Origin: Papilionanthe hookeriana x Papilionanthe teres
Lineage: Eukaryota > Streptophyta > Magnoliopsida > Asparagales > Orchidaceae
Length of the DNA: 64,000 bases
Direction: 5' to 3'
Assembly: GCA_022702705.1 (NCBI GenBank)
Contig: CM040424.1
Location: 137,875,665-137,939,664, forward strand
In this document: positions 22,304 to 34,171 of the stretch, in pieces
Numbering within the stretch: position 1 is the first letter of the stretch
How the letters are laid out: each line of letters starts with the position of its first letter
Program-made: the position numbers and the translations under genes
The notes under the pieces: model-generated
Databases searched by the model: none
What the model saw: the letters and a program-made list of their open reading frames with translations, nothing else
Told to the model about the DNA's origin: nothing

Positions 22304-23114
22304 TTGTTACGGTATCTCTGGAGAAGATTGTTTTCTTTGGCGGTGCATAATAAGCTGCGTCTTCATGGATTCCAATCTCATGTACGGAGAATGGTTGCAA
22401 GTCACCTTTGATGCACTTTGTTCCCCTCCATCGTAATATTTGATGCACTGATGCAGAGATGATGGTACCATCACTGTTTTCATGTATCCACGGTCGGCCT
22501 GACAAAGCGTTGAACGATGTTTCTAAATCAATTATGTGAAATTTTGTGGTTGTCTTTGCTAAGTCACCGGTCTTCATCAGTAGCGTTATTGACCCGAGGG
22601 CTCTTTCTCCTTTCTGGTTGAATCCTCTTAATAACATTTTGTCGGCCTCGAGCTCACGAGCATCAATTTTCAAGTATGCTAGTGTTCGAAGACTCATTAT
22701 AATGATTGACGCTCCTGGATCCACCAATACTCTGGGGAGTGTAAACATCCCAATTGTAACTGAAATGTACAATGTTCGGTTGTGATCTGCTGTCCCAAGT
22801 AGTAGGTCATTGTCCGTGAAGGTAACACCTCGCTGTTCCTTTAACGAACAAACCTCATCTAAGGAATCTCCGACCATTTGAGCTAAGCAAATTTCCGGAT
22901 CAAGTAAGGCTTTGATCAGAGCTTCTCTCATCTCCTTTGATAAGATGAGAGCATCGTAAATGCTCAGTTTGGCCGGTAGTTTCCTAAGATGGGCTAGCAC
23001 GTTGTAGTCCACTTTATTTTCATGCGTCTCGGCTTCTTCTCGAATGGGTATTTCTTCTGCTGGGGTTGGTTCTTCTTGAACAACCACACGCTTTCCTTTG
23101 TCTTTTGGACCCAT
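22281..23114 (-). CDS. Element A aspartic protease region, open frame
   Basis: This 277-codon open frame is the best preserved part of the polyprotein. It holds YNVLAHLRKLPAKLSIYDAL (residues 37-56), a conserved pre-protease segment of Tat-type elements, and the retropepsin active site VLVDPGASIIIMS with the catalytic Asp at residue 132. A downstream hydrophobic stretch reads HIIDLETSFNALSGRPWIH (residues 190-210). The protease matures Gag-Pol. The ATG at 23114 is probably internal to a longer polyprotein frame that continues from gag. Confidence 0.85.
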   Translation of the reverse strand: MGPKDKGKRVVVQEEPTPAEEIPIREEAETHENKVDYNVLAHLRKLPAKLSIYDALILSKEMREALIKALLDPEICLAQMVGDSLDEVCSLKEQRGVTFTDNDLLLGTADHNRTLYISVTIGMFTLPRVLVDPGASIIIMSLRTLAYLKIDARELEADKMLLRGFNQKGERALGSITLLMKTGDLAKTTTKFHIIDLETSFNALSGRPWIHENSDGTIISASVHQILRWRGTKCIKGDLQPFSVHEIGIHEDAAYYAPPKKTIFSRDTVTNEAKKVQ

Positions 23115-23168
23115 TCTCGGAGGTAGAACTCTTCCACTTCTTAAGTTGACTTCGTAATTTCTTCGAAT

Positions 23169-24038
23169 CTAGTGTTGAGCTTGTCGGTGTCTCCTTCGAA
23201 TCGAAATGACGAGCTCTTCCGGATTATCCTCGGAATCCGAAGGCTCTAACTCTATCGTGATCGGAGCTCCTCGAAACTCGCAGATAGATTCGTTGCTTGT
23301 TGAACTCTCATAGCCTCCTTTATGGATGCCTTCTTCGTTATTTTGCTCGTCGAGATCGTGTATGATTTGAGAATTGTCGTTGATGTCGAAATCGATATCC
23401 GGATTGTCGCTAGTTACGTAATCGTTAGAAACAGTCAAAACGTAGCCAACGCCATCACCCTTATCATTATATGATCCCACCGAAGTGAGCGGACAATCAT
23501 ACAAAATCGGAGGCTCGAGGGATTTCTCCCCCGAATCGGAAACAACTATCCTAGGATAAGCGGCCCCTAGTCTAGCCTTAGGAGTCTCGGTCCTCTCTTC
23601 TTCGTCAATTTTTTTCTTCTCTTCAATCGCCTCCTGTTGAGGTGGTTCTTCTATCGCAAGTGATAGCACCGGCTTAACAGGTCTCGAACTCTGAATTGAG
23701 GCTCGCACCGAGGCGGTTTGGATGTTGTCTAAAATCTTTTTCGAAGACCACGTCCAGGCGGTAGTCCATCCATCGTCAGTCGTATAGGGATCTATCGGAA
23801 TGATGGGATCAGTTGAGATAAAATTGACGGAACCTCCTTTACGGGGTTCCTTCATGTACTCCTTCGGGATCGTTATATTCCCTTTCCGAAGGTTGTCGTT
23901 GAGCCGACTTTTGAAGGTAATGCAATCTTCTATCTTGTGCCCGAGCATCCGGTGGTAGGGGTAAAAGTTGGGATCACCTTTCTTGTTGACTTCCTCCGGT
24001 CTTTTAGGCTCCGGCAGTTGGAAATGCGGAGTCTTCAT
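23169..24038 (-). CDS. Element A gag C-terminal part with degenerate zinc knuckle, open frame
   Basis: This 289-codon open frame contains NFYPYHRMLGHKIEDCITFK near its start, a zinc-knuckle-like motif in which the first Cys is Tyr. This is followed by a long acidic, low-complexity linker rich in Asp, Asn, Glu and Ser. It lies between the capsid fold and the protease. The knuckle would bind RNA; whether the changed first ligand matters is unknown. It ends at a stop 55 bp before the protease frame. Confidence 0.75.
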   Translation of the reverse strand: MKTPHFQLPEPKRPEEVNKKGDPNFYPYHRMLGHKIEDCITFKSRLNDNLRKGNITIPKEYMKEPRKGGSVNFISTDPIIPIDPYTTDDGWTTAWTWSSKKILDNIQTASVRASIQSSRPVKPVLSLAIEEPPQQEAIEEKKKIDEEERTETPKARLGAAYPRIVVSDSGEKSLEPPILYDCPLTSVGSYNDKGDGVGYVLTVSNDYVTSDNPDIDFDINDNSQIIHDLDEQNNEEGIHKGGYESSTSNESICEFRGAPITIELEPSDSEDNPEELVISIRRRHRQAQH

Positions 24039-24314
24039 CGACTACGGAACATTTTTAGCACTTGCTTCATTCTTGAACGGATATTCTCTCGCTCGAAGCT
24101 CCCTTAATGTACGTTGCGGACGAGGCGGTTGTTCATCTCGTGGAGATGAGTCGATAGTGGGCCGGGGTTCTTCGGTAATTCTGTTGTGGTTCTTGCGGCC
24201 GTTACGAGTGGTATTTGCATTGGTTGCTTGCCTTTGTCAACTCGCTGCAACGATCCCGGATTTCTTTTCAAAAGTCTTCAGCGGGCTTTTGCTTGTCCGT
24301 CTTGTCGGCGAAAC

Positions 24315-24938
24315 TTAATTGCTTCGCCTCTTCTTGCAAGCTTCGGCCTTGCTTAACAACTTCTCGAAAGTCTTAATAGTGAATCCTTTGAGGAGAAGTG
24401 CTATCGGGCCGTGAATGCTTTTAAGTAAGATGCCGACTACATGTTGTTCTTGTAGTTGTGGTTCACACTTCATGCTTAAGTTCCTCCATCGAAGTATGTA
24501 ATCCACCAAAGTTTCGTTCGGCCTTTGTTTCTCTACCACTAAATCACCTATAGTGATGTGGTGCTGAGCTCCGGCGAATCACTTGATGAAGAGGTTCTCT
24601 AGTTCGAGAACGTCTTCACCAGAACCATTTGGTAATTCCGCATACCGGTCGAAGGCGATTCTGACGGACTGGCGACGAGCTGTCGGAAGAGTAATGCATC
24701 GCTCCCGCCGGCATTGCAACAAGCCGGCACGAAAGTGTGCAACATGCTTGTCGGGGGTTCCGGTTCCGTCGAAGGTCTTGAACGAGAGGTGGTACGAAGC
24801 CTTTCGGGTATTGGACGGCGTCGAATTCTTACGGGTAAGGTCTACCCGTCCGAATGGATGTCCCGCTCTTCGATTGTGAGAAGGCTTCTCGCACTCTGCT
24901 TGTTCCACCAAGTTCTTGATATCCTTTTCGGGGATCAT
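24315..24938 (-). pseudogene. Element A gag capsid domain
   Basis: The retrotransposon gag signature is split over two frames. The first (24938-24579) has FKTFDGTGTPDKHVAHFRAG and AFDRYAELPNGS, the second (24539-24315) has QRPNETLVDYILRWRNLSMK and GILLKSIHGPIALLLKG. It forms the particle shell. Frameshifts occur near 24560 and within the first half, where the reading changes partway. Confidence 0.85.
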
Positions 24939-24965
24939 ACTTTGTGTTGTATCCTTTTTCGGTGA

Positions 24966-26469
24966 TCATCCCCATTGACGGATGTAATCTCCTTTCCTCC
25001 GTCTACAATGTGAATGACCTCGCGGGGTGTCTCTCTTCGTGGTTGCACTTGACTGCGGAGAGTGGCCGGAGCTACTGGCCATCTCTTCCATCCTTTTCGC
25101 CATTTGAGCGATCGTGTCGTCTTTCTCCTGAAGTTGCCTTCTCATCAGTTCTGGCTCCTCTCTTTCTGCGGCTGCTGGAGCACCTTGCGAAGCTGATGAA
25201 GCTCGTGTTTCGACCATGTTGATTTCTGCATATTCGTCGTCCATGAATTCCATGAATCGATCTCGTCTCCGAACTTTTCTTCTCTTTCTTTCGCCGATCG
25301 TCGGATATCGGTTCTCAACTTTTCCATGGCATCTTCTAACGGGGCTTTCGTGTGTCTTCGCGGTTGTCATGCGATAGGCTGCCGGGTCCCCTTTATCGCG
25401 ATAGCACTTTCTTCGGATTCGAGTCTCCTGGCGAGACTTTCTTTCTTGGAGCTGTTGTTTTAATCTCAATTGCCCAGGTAGTGGGACGCCATACCATCCT
25501 TCTAGCAGCCGAAGGTCTAGGACCGGATGGTCCGTCGGCCAAATGCTTGGAAGGTGGTATCCTCCCTAATCTGCAATCCCGAGACTACGACGGGCGGACT
25601 AGCCTTCATTCTTTTACTTGGCTTTTCCGTCATGACGGCGGGTTCTACTCGGGGCCCAAGACGGGATTTGAGCGGCACCCGCCCTATCCTTCGTAGAATC
25701 TCCGATACGGGGCAGTTTTCCTTCTTTGCTAACTTTTCTACCAAAGTTTGCAGTCGAGCAAACGGCGTAGTTCTAGTCCTTTTCTTGCGGCTATCGTTGT
25801 AATATGTGGGGCGAGGCAATGCGGCGACGAATCTTGCGAACATTTTCCTCGTCCTCTGCGGTGGAGAGGGGATGGAACCTGCTTCCTCCCAAAAGTGGTA
25901 TGTAGTCGAGGCGGCGGTGTATATTCCAGCAGCGGTGTATATTCGGGCGATTCGGGATTTCCTCCAGAAAGCAATTTCGGCGACTCGGCTTCTCCGGCGA
26001 TCCTTCACTTGTTTCTTCTTTGGGTCCTTGTCGGTGATGGAATCTTTGAACCTGGACCCGATTTCAAAACGAAGGTCTCACGAGAAGATTTGTACCCTCC
26101 ACGGTAACGGGTTTACCATAATTACGGATTTCTTTCCCCTTTAATTTGGCGGACGTCGAGGTAGGTGCGTAAACAACTAGACCGGTGGGGGTAGTAAGAA
26201 CGATCCTCATGCGGACGGCGGTACTCCTCTCGGTCGGGATCCTTTGCGGGGAGGAAACTCTTGGGTCGACCTGAGTTGAACTCGAGCAACGGCTTCTCGG
26301 CTTCGGATACCTTGTTCGTCGGTGCAAAGAGGGAGACGTCGGTGATCTTGACATTCGTGTTTTCAAATCCTTGTCCGAATCGGATGATCCCATTGTCGGG
26401 CGGCTCATCCTTATAGACGGCGAAGTCCAATCCGTTGGTGAAGGAGAAAATCGGCTTTGGGGCTTCCAT
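24966..26469 (-). pseudogene. Element A gag N-terminal region
   Basis: The likely translation start is the ATG at 26469 (MEAPKPIFSFTNGLDFAVYK), 238 nt inside the 5' LTR boundary. The frame 26469-26122 passes by frameshift into 26008-25517, which is basic and contains LQTLVEKLAKKENCPVSEIL. Frame 25469-24966 follows, with a helical, coiled-coil-like segment REEPELMRRQLQEKDDTIAQ. I do not recognise a named domain. Length and position fit the N-terminal extension of a large Tat/Ogre Gag. Confidence 0.65.
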
Positions 26470-26707
26470 TTCGCGGGGTAGATTACGGTTGTCGATCCCG
26501 AGTTATGCTTCTTTTCTTTAGGACGAAAAGAAAGGAATTGAAAAAGAGTCCAAACTCATTCTTGTTCATGTATTTATAAGAAGGAATCATTTGTTAAAAG
26601 AATCATTTATTAGAGGGTTCGTTTATTTAGAACGGAATGTTCAAAGGTGTAGAGAAGGTAAGGAATCCGATTCGGAGTTGGAAAGGAAAAGAAGGTCTAA
26701 CAGAAGT
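26470..26707 (-). other. Element A leader between 5' LTR and gag; PBS not found
   Basis: In element sense the LTR end CGCCGACA is followed by ACTTCTGTTAGACC and a C/T-rich stretch. No 18-nt word complementary to a familiar plant tRNA 3' end (TGG...) is present at the expected place. Together with the 59-bp tail found only at the 3' LTR, this suggests that the U5 end and PBS were deleted after insertion. Confidence 0.5.
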
Positions 26708-28919
26708 TGTCGGCGAATTTTTAATTTAATTTAAATAAATAATTTTGAAAAGTAGTATTTGATTTTGAAAATAATTTTAAATTTGAAGATTTTAAGATAT
26801 GAGATTAAACCGATCTCACATCCCAAATAGTTTATATAAACGAGCACCGCACCACAAACCGTGTATCTATCCCTAAGGATAGACACACTGCTTGACGGTG
26901 GGGCTCGATTCAATAAACTAGAAGATTTGTGACATCCGTTTGGTCTGCGAACCAATTTTATAAGCCGACAAATTCCCCGCTTAATATGAAAGCATTAAAC
27001 GGGGTTTATATTACACGGGTTCTTTTAAAATTCCCTATAAGGGCAAGCCCCTATAGTTAATTACATCTTAAGTGATGGGAATCACCTAAGAAAAATCTCG
27101 ATAATAATCGATAATTCGCTCTCAAGGATTTCAAAGTTTAAGTTTTCGAGGGATTGAATTTTGGAATTTCCATAGGGAATGGATCAAATTTGGAACATTT
27201 TGTTTTGGGAATCCAAAGGAAGAAAAGTAGGAGAAATCACAGATTCGAAGCGAACTTCGGTAATTTCCCGACTATCCTATTGTTTGGCTTGAGTTTAGGA
27301 AAGTCCTAATATTTATTTAAATGTTTTGATCTTGCCAATTTTAATTAATTAGGGCTTATATTTGTATGATAAAATCAAACAAATAGCCTCGAAGATGTGA
27401 GGGTTTATTGTCGTACCGGACGACTACCTCGGAATCCTAAGACCGGTTAGGGCTTAATTTGCAATGCAAGTGCCTAACGAAGAGTTGAGGATTTATGTTG
27501 CACTAGGCAAACTACCTAGAAGTCCTATGGCTTTGTTATTTAATTCTAGGAAAGTTTTTTGAAGTAGACTCGGGTTTCTTGATGACGATGGCCGTGCTGC
27601 CCACCATGCTCCGAGCTCCTTGTTGTTGCAGAGGTTTAGTTTTAGAAGTCATAAATCAGAGGATGAGAAAAGTGTTTTGGTTTAGAGAAAATCTTAATTT
27701 CCAAGTGTTTTCAATACTTTAATTAAAACAAATCTTAAAGTTGATTATAACGACACCGGTTAAGATCCCACGGTTCCATCCTTCCGGCATCATTATTTTT
27801 ATCGGATTCACTTAGTCCGGATGAATTTGCTAAACTCAACTGAATGAGTTCCACGCTTTCATTTAGACCGTGGGAAATCCCGTTAGCAACACGTAGGTTA
27901 CATCATCCGAGGTATTCCCGATCATCCAACGGGACGTTTTAATTTAGTTGTAATTGTAGTTTTGTGTTCTGTTTGTGATTAAATTTTGAGTTGTTTTATA
28001 TTTTGAAATGTTGTGGCGGTAAATTTTATCTTGCAATGACTTTTAACTTAGTTTTGGTTTCAGTTTTAGGGACTATCCTAAAGGTGTGGGTTTTCATGCA
28101 ACAGTTATTTATCATGCAAGAAAAGTAAGTGCAATGCAGTTAAATAAATTGTAATAATGTAAATTGCAAGAAAGTAAATTGCAATAAAATAAAAGCGTAT
28201 CTGGAGGGTCTTCCCGTCATCCCAAGCTGCACTTAAAACACAATTAGAATATTTAAGCAAGTTCCTAGGTAAAGCTAAGGGAAGGGTTATGGTTTTCTAC
28301 CAAGTTCCTAATCCTATAGCTAGTCATTTCCTATGACGTCTAGGTCTTTGTGTTTTGGTTTGAGGACGATTTTCTTCATCGAAGAACAATTGAGTTCAAT
28401 TGTTCTTATAAATATCCTATCATATTGAGGAAGTGCTTAAGAAGAATCTTAAACATCTTTTCAATATTTCTAGGATTGTTTTAAGTCCAAATGAATTCGA
28501 TTACACAAATGAATTAATCGTCCGAGGTTTAGTTAAGTTTTGTTATTGTCTTACTCGATGAACTAGGATGTTCGAATGTCACTATAAGTGAAGTAACATT
28601 TCATTTAATATTACGTTTAGGAGTTATAATAACTAAAGCTTTCGAGGGTAAATTGGTATTCAAATGGTTTGTGATTTAGTTTAATTTCCATTAATGGGTT
28701 TAAATTTGGAATAGTGTTCAAGTTACTTTAGATTTATTTTGAATTCTTTGTCTTTGGTGATGTTATATTTACTTAAACTTAATTTAATTTAATTTAATTT
28801 AATTGAGTTTTAATTTAATTTAATTCAATTTAATTCGATTTAGTTTGATTTGATGTTACATTAAATTAATTTGATTTGATTTAATTTTAATTTAATTTGA
28901 TTTAATTTAATTTAATTTA

Positions 28920-28951
<32 letters not shown>

Positions 28952-31900
28952 TTAATTTTTAATTTGGTTTAACTTAATTTAATTTGGTTTTATTTATTTA
29001 AATTAATTTAATTTAATTCATTTAATTTAATTTAATTTGTTTATTTAATTTAATTTAATTTAATTTAATTCAACTTTTAATTTTAATTTAATTTAATTTA
29101 ATTTAATCCAATTTAATTTACTTAATTTAATTTAATTTTTAATTTAATTTTATTTTTAAATTTTAATTGAAATTTTTAAAAGAGTTTAATAATTTAATTT
29201 TAGTTTAATGATTAAGACTTTTAATGTTTTGAATTTGAGTTATCATTTTAATTAAGAATTGAATATTAATGAGATGATTAATTTAGGGAATTTTAAATTA
29301 AAGAATAAATCTCTTCCTAATAATATCCCTATTTTAATAACTCCAATTTTATTATTCTTCCAAATTCGATCAATTATTTAATTAAGGTTTAATTATTTTA
29401 AATTGTTTAATGGATTTCTACCCTTTAATTATTTAAATTTCAATCATCCAAATCAGATTAGGATCAAATATTTTACTTATTAATTTTTAATTAAACCTAA
29501 AGTTTTAATTAAGGGTTAAAATTTTAATTACCATTTTGCCCTTTAAGCTTAATAATTTCATAACTCACTTAATTGAACTCAAATGAACTTGAAATTTTCA
29601 TGTGACTTCACTCATATGTCAATAAAGACATGAGAGGAGAAAATGTGATTTTTCTGTATTTAATTTATTTATATATAATTATTTTGGTGGAAAATAGAGA
29701 TTTCCAAGGAAAATTTAATAACATGACCAAGGGAAAGTTTCTGTCCTTAAGAAAATTAGGGGATATTCCTAATGACCAGAGGACCACTTGGACCAATTTT
29801 GGTGATTTTTTTGAATTATATTATTTTTATTATAATTATTTTAAATTTTGGAGTGTTAATTAATTTAAAAATAAAATAAATGTTGAAAAATAAATTTTAT
29901 ATTTTTCAAAAATCTCTCTGATATCAAGGAAATCAGAGAATCAAATTTTACAATTTTCTGATTTTTCTATGATTTATTATAATTATTTTAGTGAAAATGC
30001 TAGAAAATACTTTTTTTTTAATTTTAAAATTACCCTAGAGCTTTAAAATTTAATATCTCACTAAATAGACCTAAGAAAAATATGGGGTTTGTTCCTAAGT
30101 GATTAAAATTCAAAATGTGACATTTTGGTGAATTTTATTATTTTTGTGATTTTTATTATTTTTAAATTATTAAAATATTAAAATAATATTAAAAAATCAA
30201 CTTTTTTAGAAAATTTAAATTTTAATTTTCTTAAATTCCCTAATATCAGAGAGGCTCCAAAACCAATTTGGTGAATTTTTAAAAAGTATTTTGAAAGTTA
30301 TGAATTTTTTAAAGTTCAAAATGACTAAGTAGCTTAATCAACCCATTTAGTAGGGCTAACCAAGTCCAATTGACCTCAAATTTTTATGGTGGGTTCCTCT
30401 AATCCTAAAGGTCAGTGGAGAATTGATTTCAAGTCAATTTGATGTATGGTTAGCTCTAATTAATTAGAGATCCATTTTGGGTGTTTAACCCAATTAGGGT
30501 TGTTTTAAATGAACTAACTTTCAAAACCTATTTTTCCTAGGGTCCTCCGGTCATAAGGAACATCACCAAATTTTCCTAGAATTTATTTCACAACATGCTA
30601 TTTATTGGAATTAAAATACTCAAAACGAGTAACATGAATTTGAAAAATCAATAACTCTTCATAGGGATGGCCTCCGACTTTGGAAAATTCAGGGAATGTT
30701 CCCAAATTCGGAGGCTTCAAAAGCCCTATGGTCTCATGCCATGGTGAATTGTATACATGCATGGAGAATTAAAAATAAGCAGAGAGTAAATAAATTATTA
30801 AAAATAAAATACTTTATGAAATTAAATAATTTCTTTTCCACATTATTCTCCTCTGTTCACTGAGCAAGAGGGTATTTTTATTTTATTTTTCTGAATTTTC
30901 TACACAAAGTTATGAATTTTTGAAGTTTAGGGAATTAAATAAATCAGAAAAATCCCTAATTTTCTATTTATCCACGCGGCGGCGCGTCGACCTCGGCGAC
31001 TCCGAACGCACACGCGTCGCGCTCCCATTCAACGCCGCCATCCGAGTCGGCAGCCCGGGCCCCGCGGTTCTCGTACCGTCTCTACGATCCGACACGATCC
31101 CGGCCGTCCGTCCGCGCGTGTATTGAATGGACGGCATCCGTTCATCGTCCCCAAGTGTCCTCACCCGAGAGCGCGTCCACACTAAATCCCTAATATCTCA
31201 CTCGATACTCGATGGATTTTCATGTTCTTATGCTCTATGGATTCGTCTTGAAGAGATGAACACATCTATACGGTGATCGTGCATAGAAATTAAAGCATTT
31301 GAAATGGAGAATCTCCGGAAGCTCGGGATGAAGAATTAGCTCATACCTTTGCTCGGAGAAGTGTGGCTTCGATCCGAGGGTTGTTGCACCTTCGATTGGA
31401 TCCCAGCGAAGCTCCGGATGAAGTCTCCCGGTCCGGTGAATTGTCCAGGTGGGATTTCGACCAAGCTCCGATCACAAAGCTTGGAGGCTGGAGCAAGCTG
31501 GGTGGCCCGGAGATGGGGCTTTCGTTGGTGGACACCTTCCCGTGGTCCGGTGAAGGTGTAGAACCAATCGATTTGGGGATTGGCTCAGCTGTGGAGAAGT
31601 GTCTCGGTTTTGGGCCTAGATTTCGACTACGAAATTGAGCTCGCAGAGAAGAAATGGCGGGGGATCTCGGTGGGGATCAAGTGCTCTGTGTATGGGGAGG
31701 AGTACGGAACAATTTTGGCAGAGTTTCCTTAAGGTTTGTTTCAGCACCTCTCATGGCCGAGAGGGGTGGTGTTTAAATAGGAGAGGGTGGAGGGCCTCCG
31801 TGGAGAGTTAGGGCTTGGGATCGAGCTGCTCTTGGCAAGAGAAGAACATCTCCAGTGGCCGCGAGGATGGGGCGGCTCGGCGGTGAGAATTCCAAGTTGG

Positions 31901-34171
31901 GCTCACATGTGAGCTCTCGGCCATGGTGTTTTCCGGCGACCCGGGCGGCTGGCCGTGCAGGCATGGGTCACCCTCGGAGTCCGGGTGGGTCGGGGCTAGA
32001 GGTTTGTGCGGTCAATTGGCCATGGACATGTGTAAAGGGTTTGAATCAAAATGGAATGGGAAAGGGCTAGTTTTGGGTCTAAATGGGTCAACCCTTGGTT
32101 TTGGGTTAGGTTCACCCTCCAAGGTCGATTTGGGTTGAAGGGAAAGTCACTTGGATCGGCTTGATTAGTGGGGTCGAGTTACGATCCAAGTACAATTAAG
32201 TCTAAGCATGGTTTAGTGGAGTCATGGAAGTGGTTAATCACTCTTAAGAGAATATGGAAAGGGCCTCCTCCTCTTGCCATCTTGGGTATGGTGAGGTGGA
32301 AAGTAGATTCCATGGCTCTCATGGCTCCCATGTGGCTCATGCATGGCTTCATGACTCACCTTTGGCTTGGGAAAAGTGAAGTCAATTTCATGGAAATGGA
32401 TTTAAGGAAAATTTTGATATTTAGGGGTGATTTGGCATGAGGCTTGATTTGGAATTATTTGATGATGAATTTAGGACTTAGGTAATGGCTTTAATTAAGT
32501 GGATGGCAAATGGAGATGTCATGTGGGCTTTAGGGTGGATTTTGGGCTTTTTGAAATAGTTTTAGATGGGCTTTTAAGATGGTTTAGGAAAGTGGTCTTT
32601 TGAATTTTAAAATGGATTTTGGGATGAAATTTTGTAAAGAGATTGAGCCAAATAATTGTTGGGTTTAGCTCATGGATGTATCATGAGTGACTTGAAGCAA
32701 ATTGGGGGTGATTTGGGTTTGAATTGGGTTGAATTTGGGCTCTTTTGGTGAATGGGCCAATATAGGTCCAAGTGGGCCAAGTTGGGCCAATGTTGGGCTA
32801 GGGTTGAAATTGATGTAAAATTAATGTTGAGAAATATTTATGGGAGTGTTTCAAAGAGGTTTTGACTTTGGTTGGGCTTTGATTTTGGGGTTTGGGCTCA
32901 TTTGGGTTAGGTTTGGGTTTAGGTCGAAATTGGGCCTTAATGCTTTGGGTTGAATTTGAGTGGGGTTTAGGTCCAAATTTTTGGGCAAATCATGTTAGGG
33001 TTTTGCTTGTGGGGATGCTAAGGAAGATTTAGAAAAGATTTGGGGTTAATTGGAGTTGAATTGGGTGAGTTTGGGTTAAGTTTGGGTCATGGGTCCAAAT
33101 TGAGCTTTAATGCCAAAAGTGAAATTGGATTCAAATGTCAATCAAATTGGACTTGGATTTGGTCTAGATTGGTGTTGGAAATGTTGAATTGAAGTTTAGA
33201 ATTGAATTGGACCAGAATTTGGGTCAATTGGATAGGTTTGGTTTGACATTGGGTTCACTTTGGGTTAAAATAAGTCAAATTGGGGGTTTTGACAAAAGTG
33301 GGGTAAATTGACAAAATTAGCCAATGGTGTAGTTGAAAAAAATGAAATTGGGAATATTTGGGATTTTCTGGAATTTTCTGGGAATTTTCTGAATTTTTTG
33401 GGTTTTTGGGTCAAGAGGGGTATTTTGGGTATTTGGAGGGTATTGGGAGGTTTTCTTGGAATTTTTGATATTTTTGGGTATGGATGATCAATTTGAGTAA
33501 TGTAAAAATGTTTGGGATTGATTTTGGGGAATTTTGGGTTATTTGGAAATTTTTGAGAAATTTGGGTAATTTTAAGGGTTTTGGGTAAAGTTAAGCGGGT
33601 GTAGGGTCCCGGGGGTCAAAAATTAAAAATTTGGAAAATTGAAGATTGGGTAAATTTGAGTGGGATGAAATCATTTTGGTTGAGCCATGAAGCCATATCA
33701 AGCCCACATGAGCCATGAAGGGACTCATTTGAGGCATCCACTATGTTGTTCCTAACCCTCTTAGCCATGGGCTTAGGGGTTAAGGACCATCCATGTGAAT
33801 CACCTACATGAGTCAGGAGGTCAAGTTAGGTATGGGTGTGGTTTTAGGAGGTGTGTGGAAGTGTAGTGCATAAGTGTAGTGTATGTGTAAGTCGGCCCCT
33901 TCACCGGACCGAGGCCACCAGTAGGCGGTCCTAAGGCCGAAGAGTCCTATAGGAACTCATCCTTTAAACTTCCACATTTGATTTCAACCCTCCAGGTGAT
34001 TAGGGGTCTACGGTCGAGTTTGTGGAGTTTGCAGGGAGTTAAGAAGTGGTTTGAATTTCTAAAAGGTGGGTCCCAATTCTAGTCCTCTAAAATAGTCAAA
34101 GGAAAAGCCTAAGGCTAGATCCTAAGTACTAAAGGGAAGAAGAGAAGACCTCATCAAAAATGAGGTCAACA
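26708..34171 (-). repeat. 5' LTR of element A (about 7.46 kb)
   Basis: This is the full-length partner of 7006-14447, with the AATTT tract at 28780-29160, the CpG block at 30975-31125, the TATA-like word at 31779-31771 and the TG-rich region at 32450-33700. It keeps more CpG and CCGG sites than the 3' LTR. As the upstream copy it would drive transcription of the minus-strand genes. It ends GGTCAACA at 34171, directly before the GTCCT duplication. No gene is supported in it. Confidence 0.93.

Larger units (their letters stand above)
6947..34171 (-). mobile_element. Element A: giant Tat/Ogre-like retrotransposon carrying an AlkB gene
   Basis: This 27.2-kb minus-strand element has LTRs of about 7.45 kb (5' at 34171-26708, 3' at 14447-7006) and a 12.3-kb interior. 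Order in sense: gag, PR, RT, RNH, a second archaeal-type RNase H, IN, AlkB-like dioxygenase, 82-bp tandem array, PPT. A second RNase H and tandem repeats between pol and the 3' LTR are known hallmarks of the Tat/Ogre group. The LTRs differ at about ten of the first 330 positions, so it is younger than B. Coding regions are broken mostly by small indels, and the end of the 5' LTR and the PBS look lost. Confidence 0.92.

Noticed and set aside
25352..26144. Several 100-codon plus-strand ORFs
   Set aside because: Shadows of the minus-strand gag of A.
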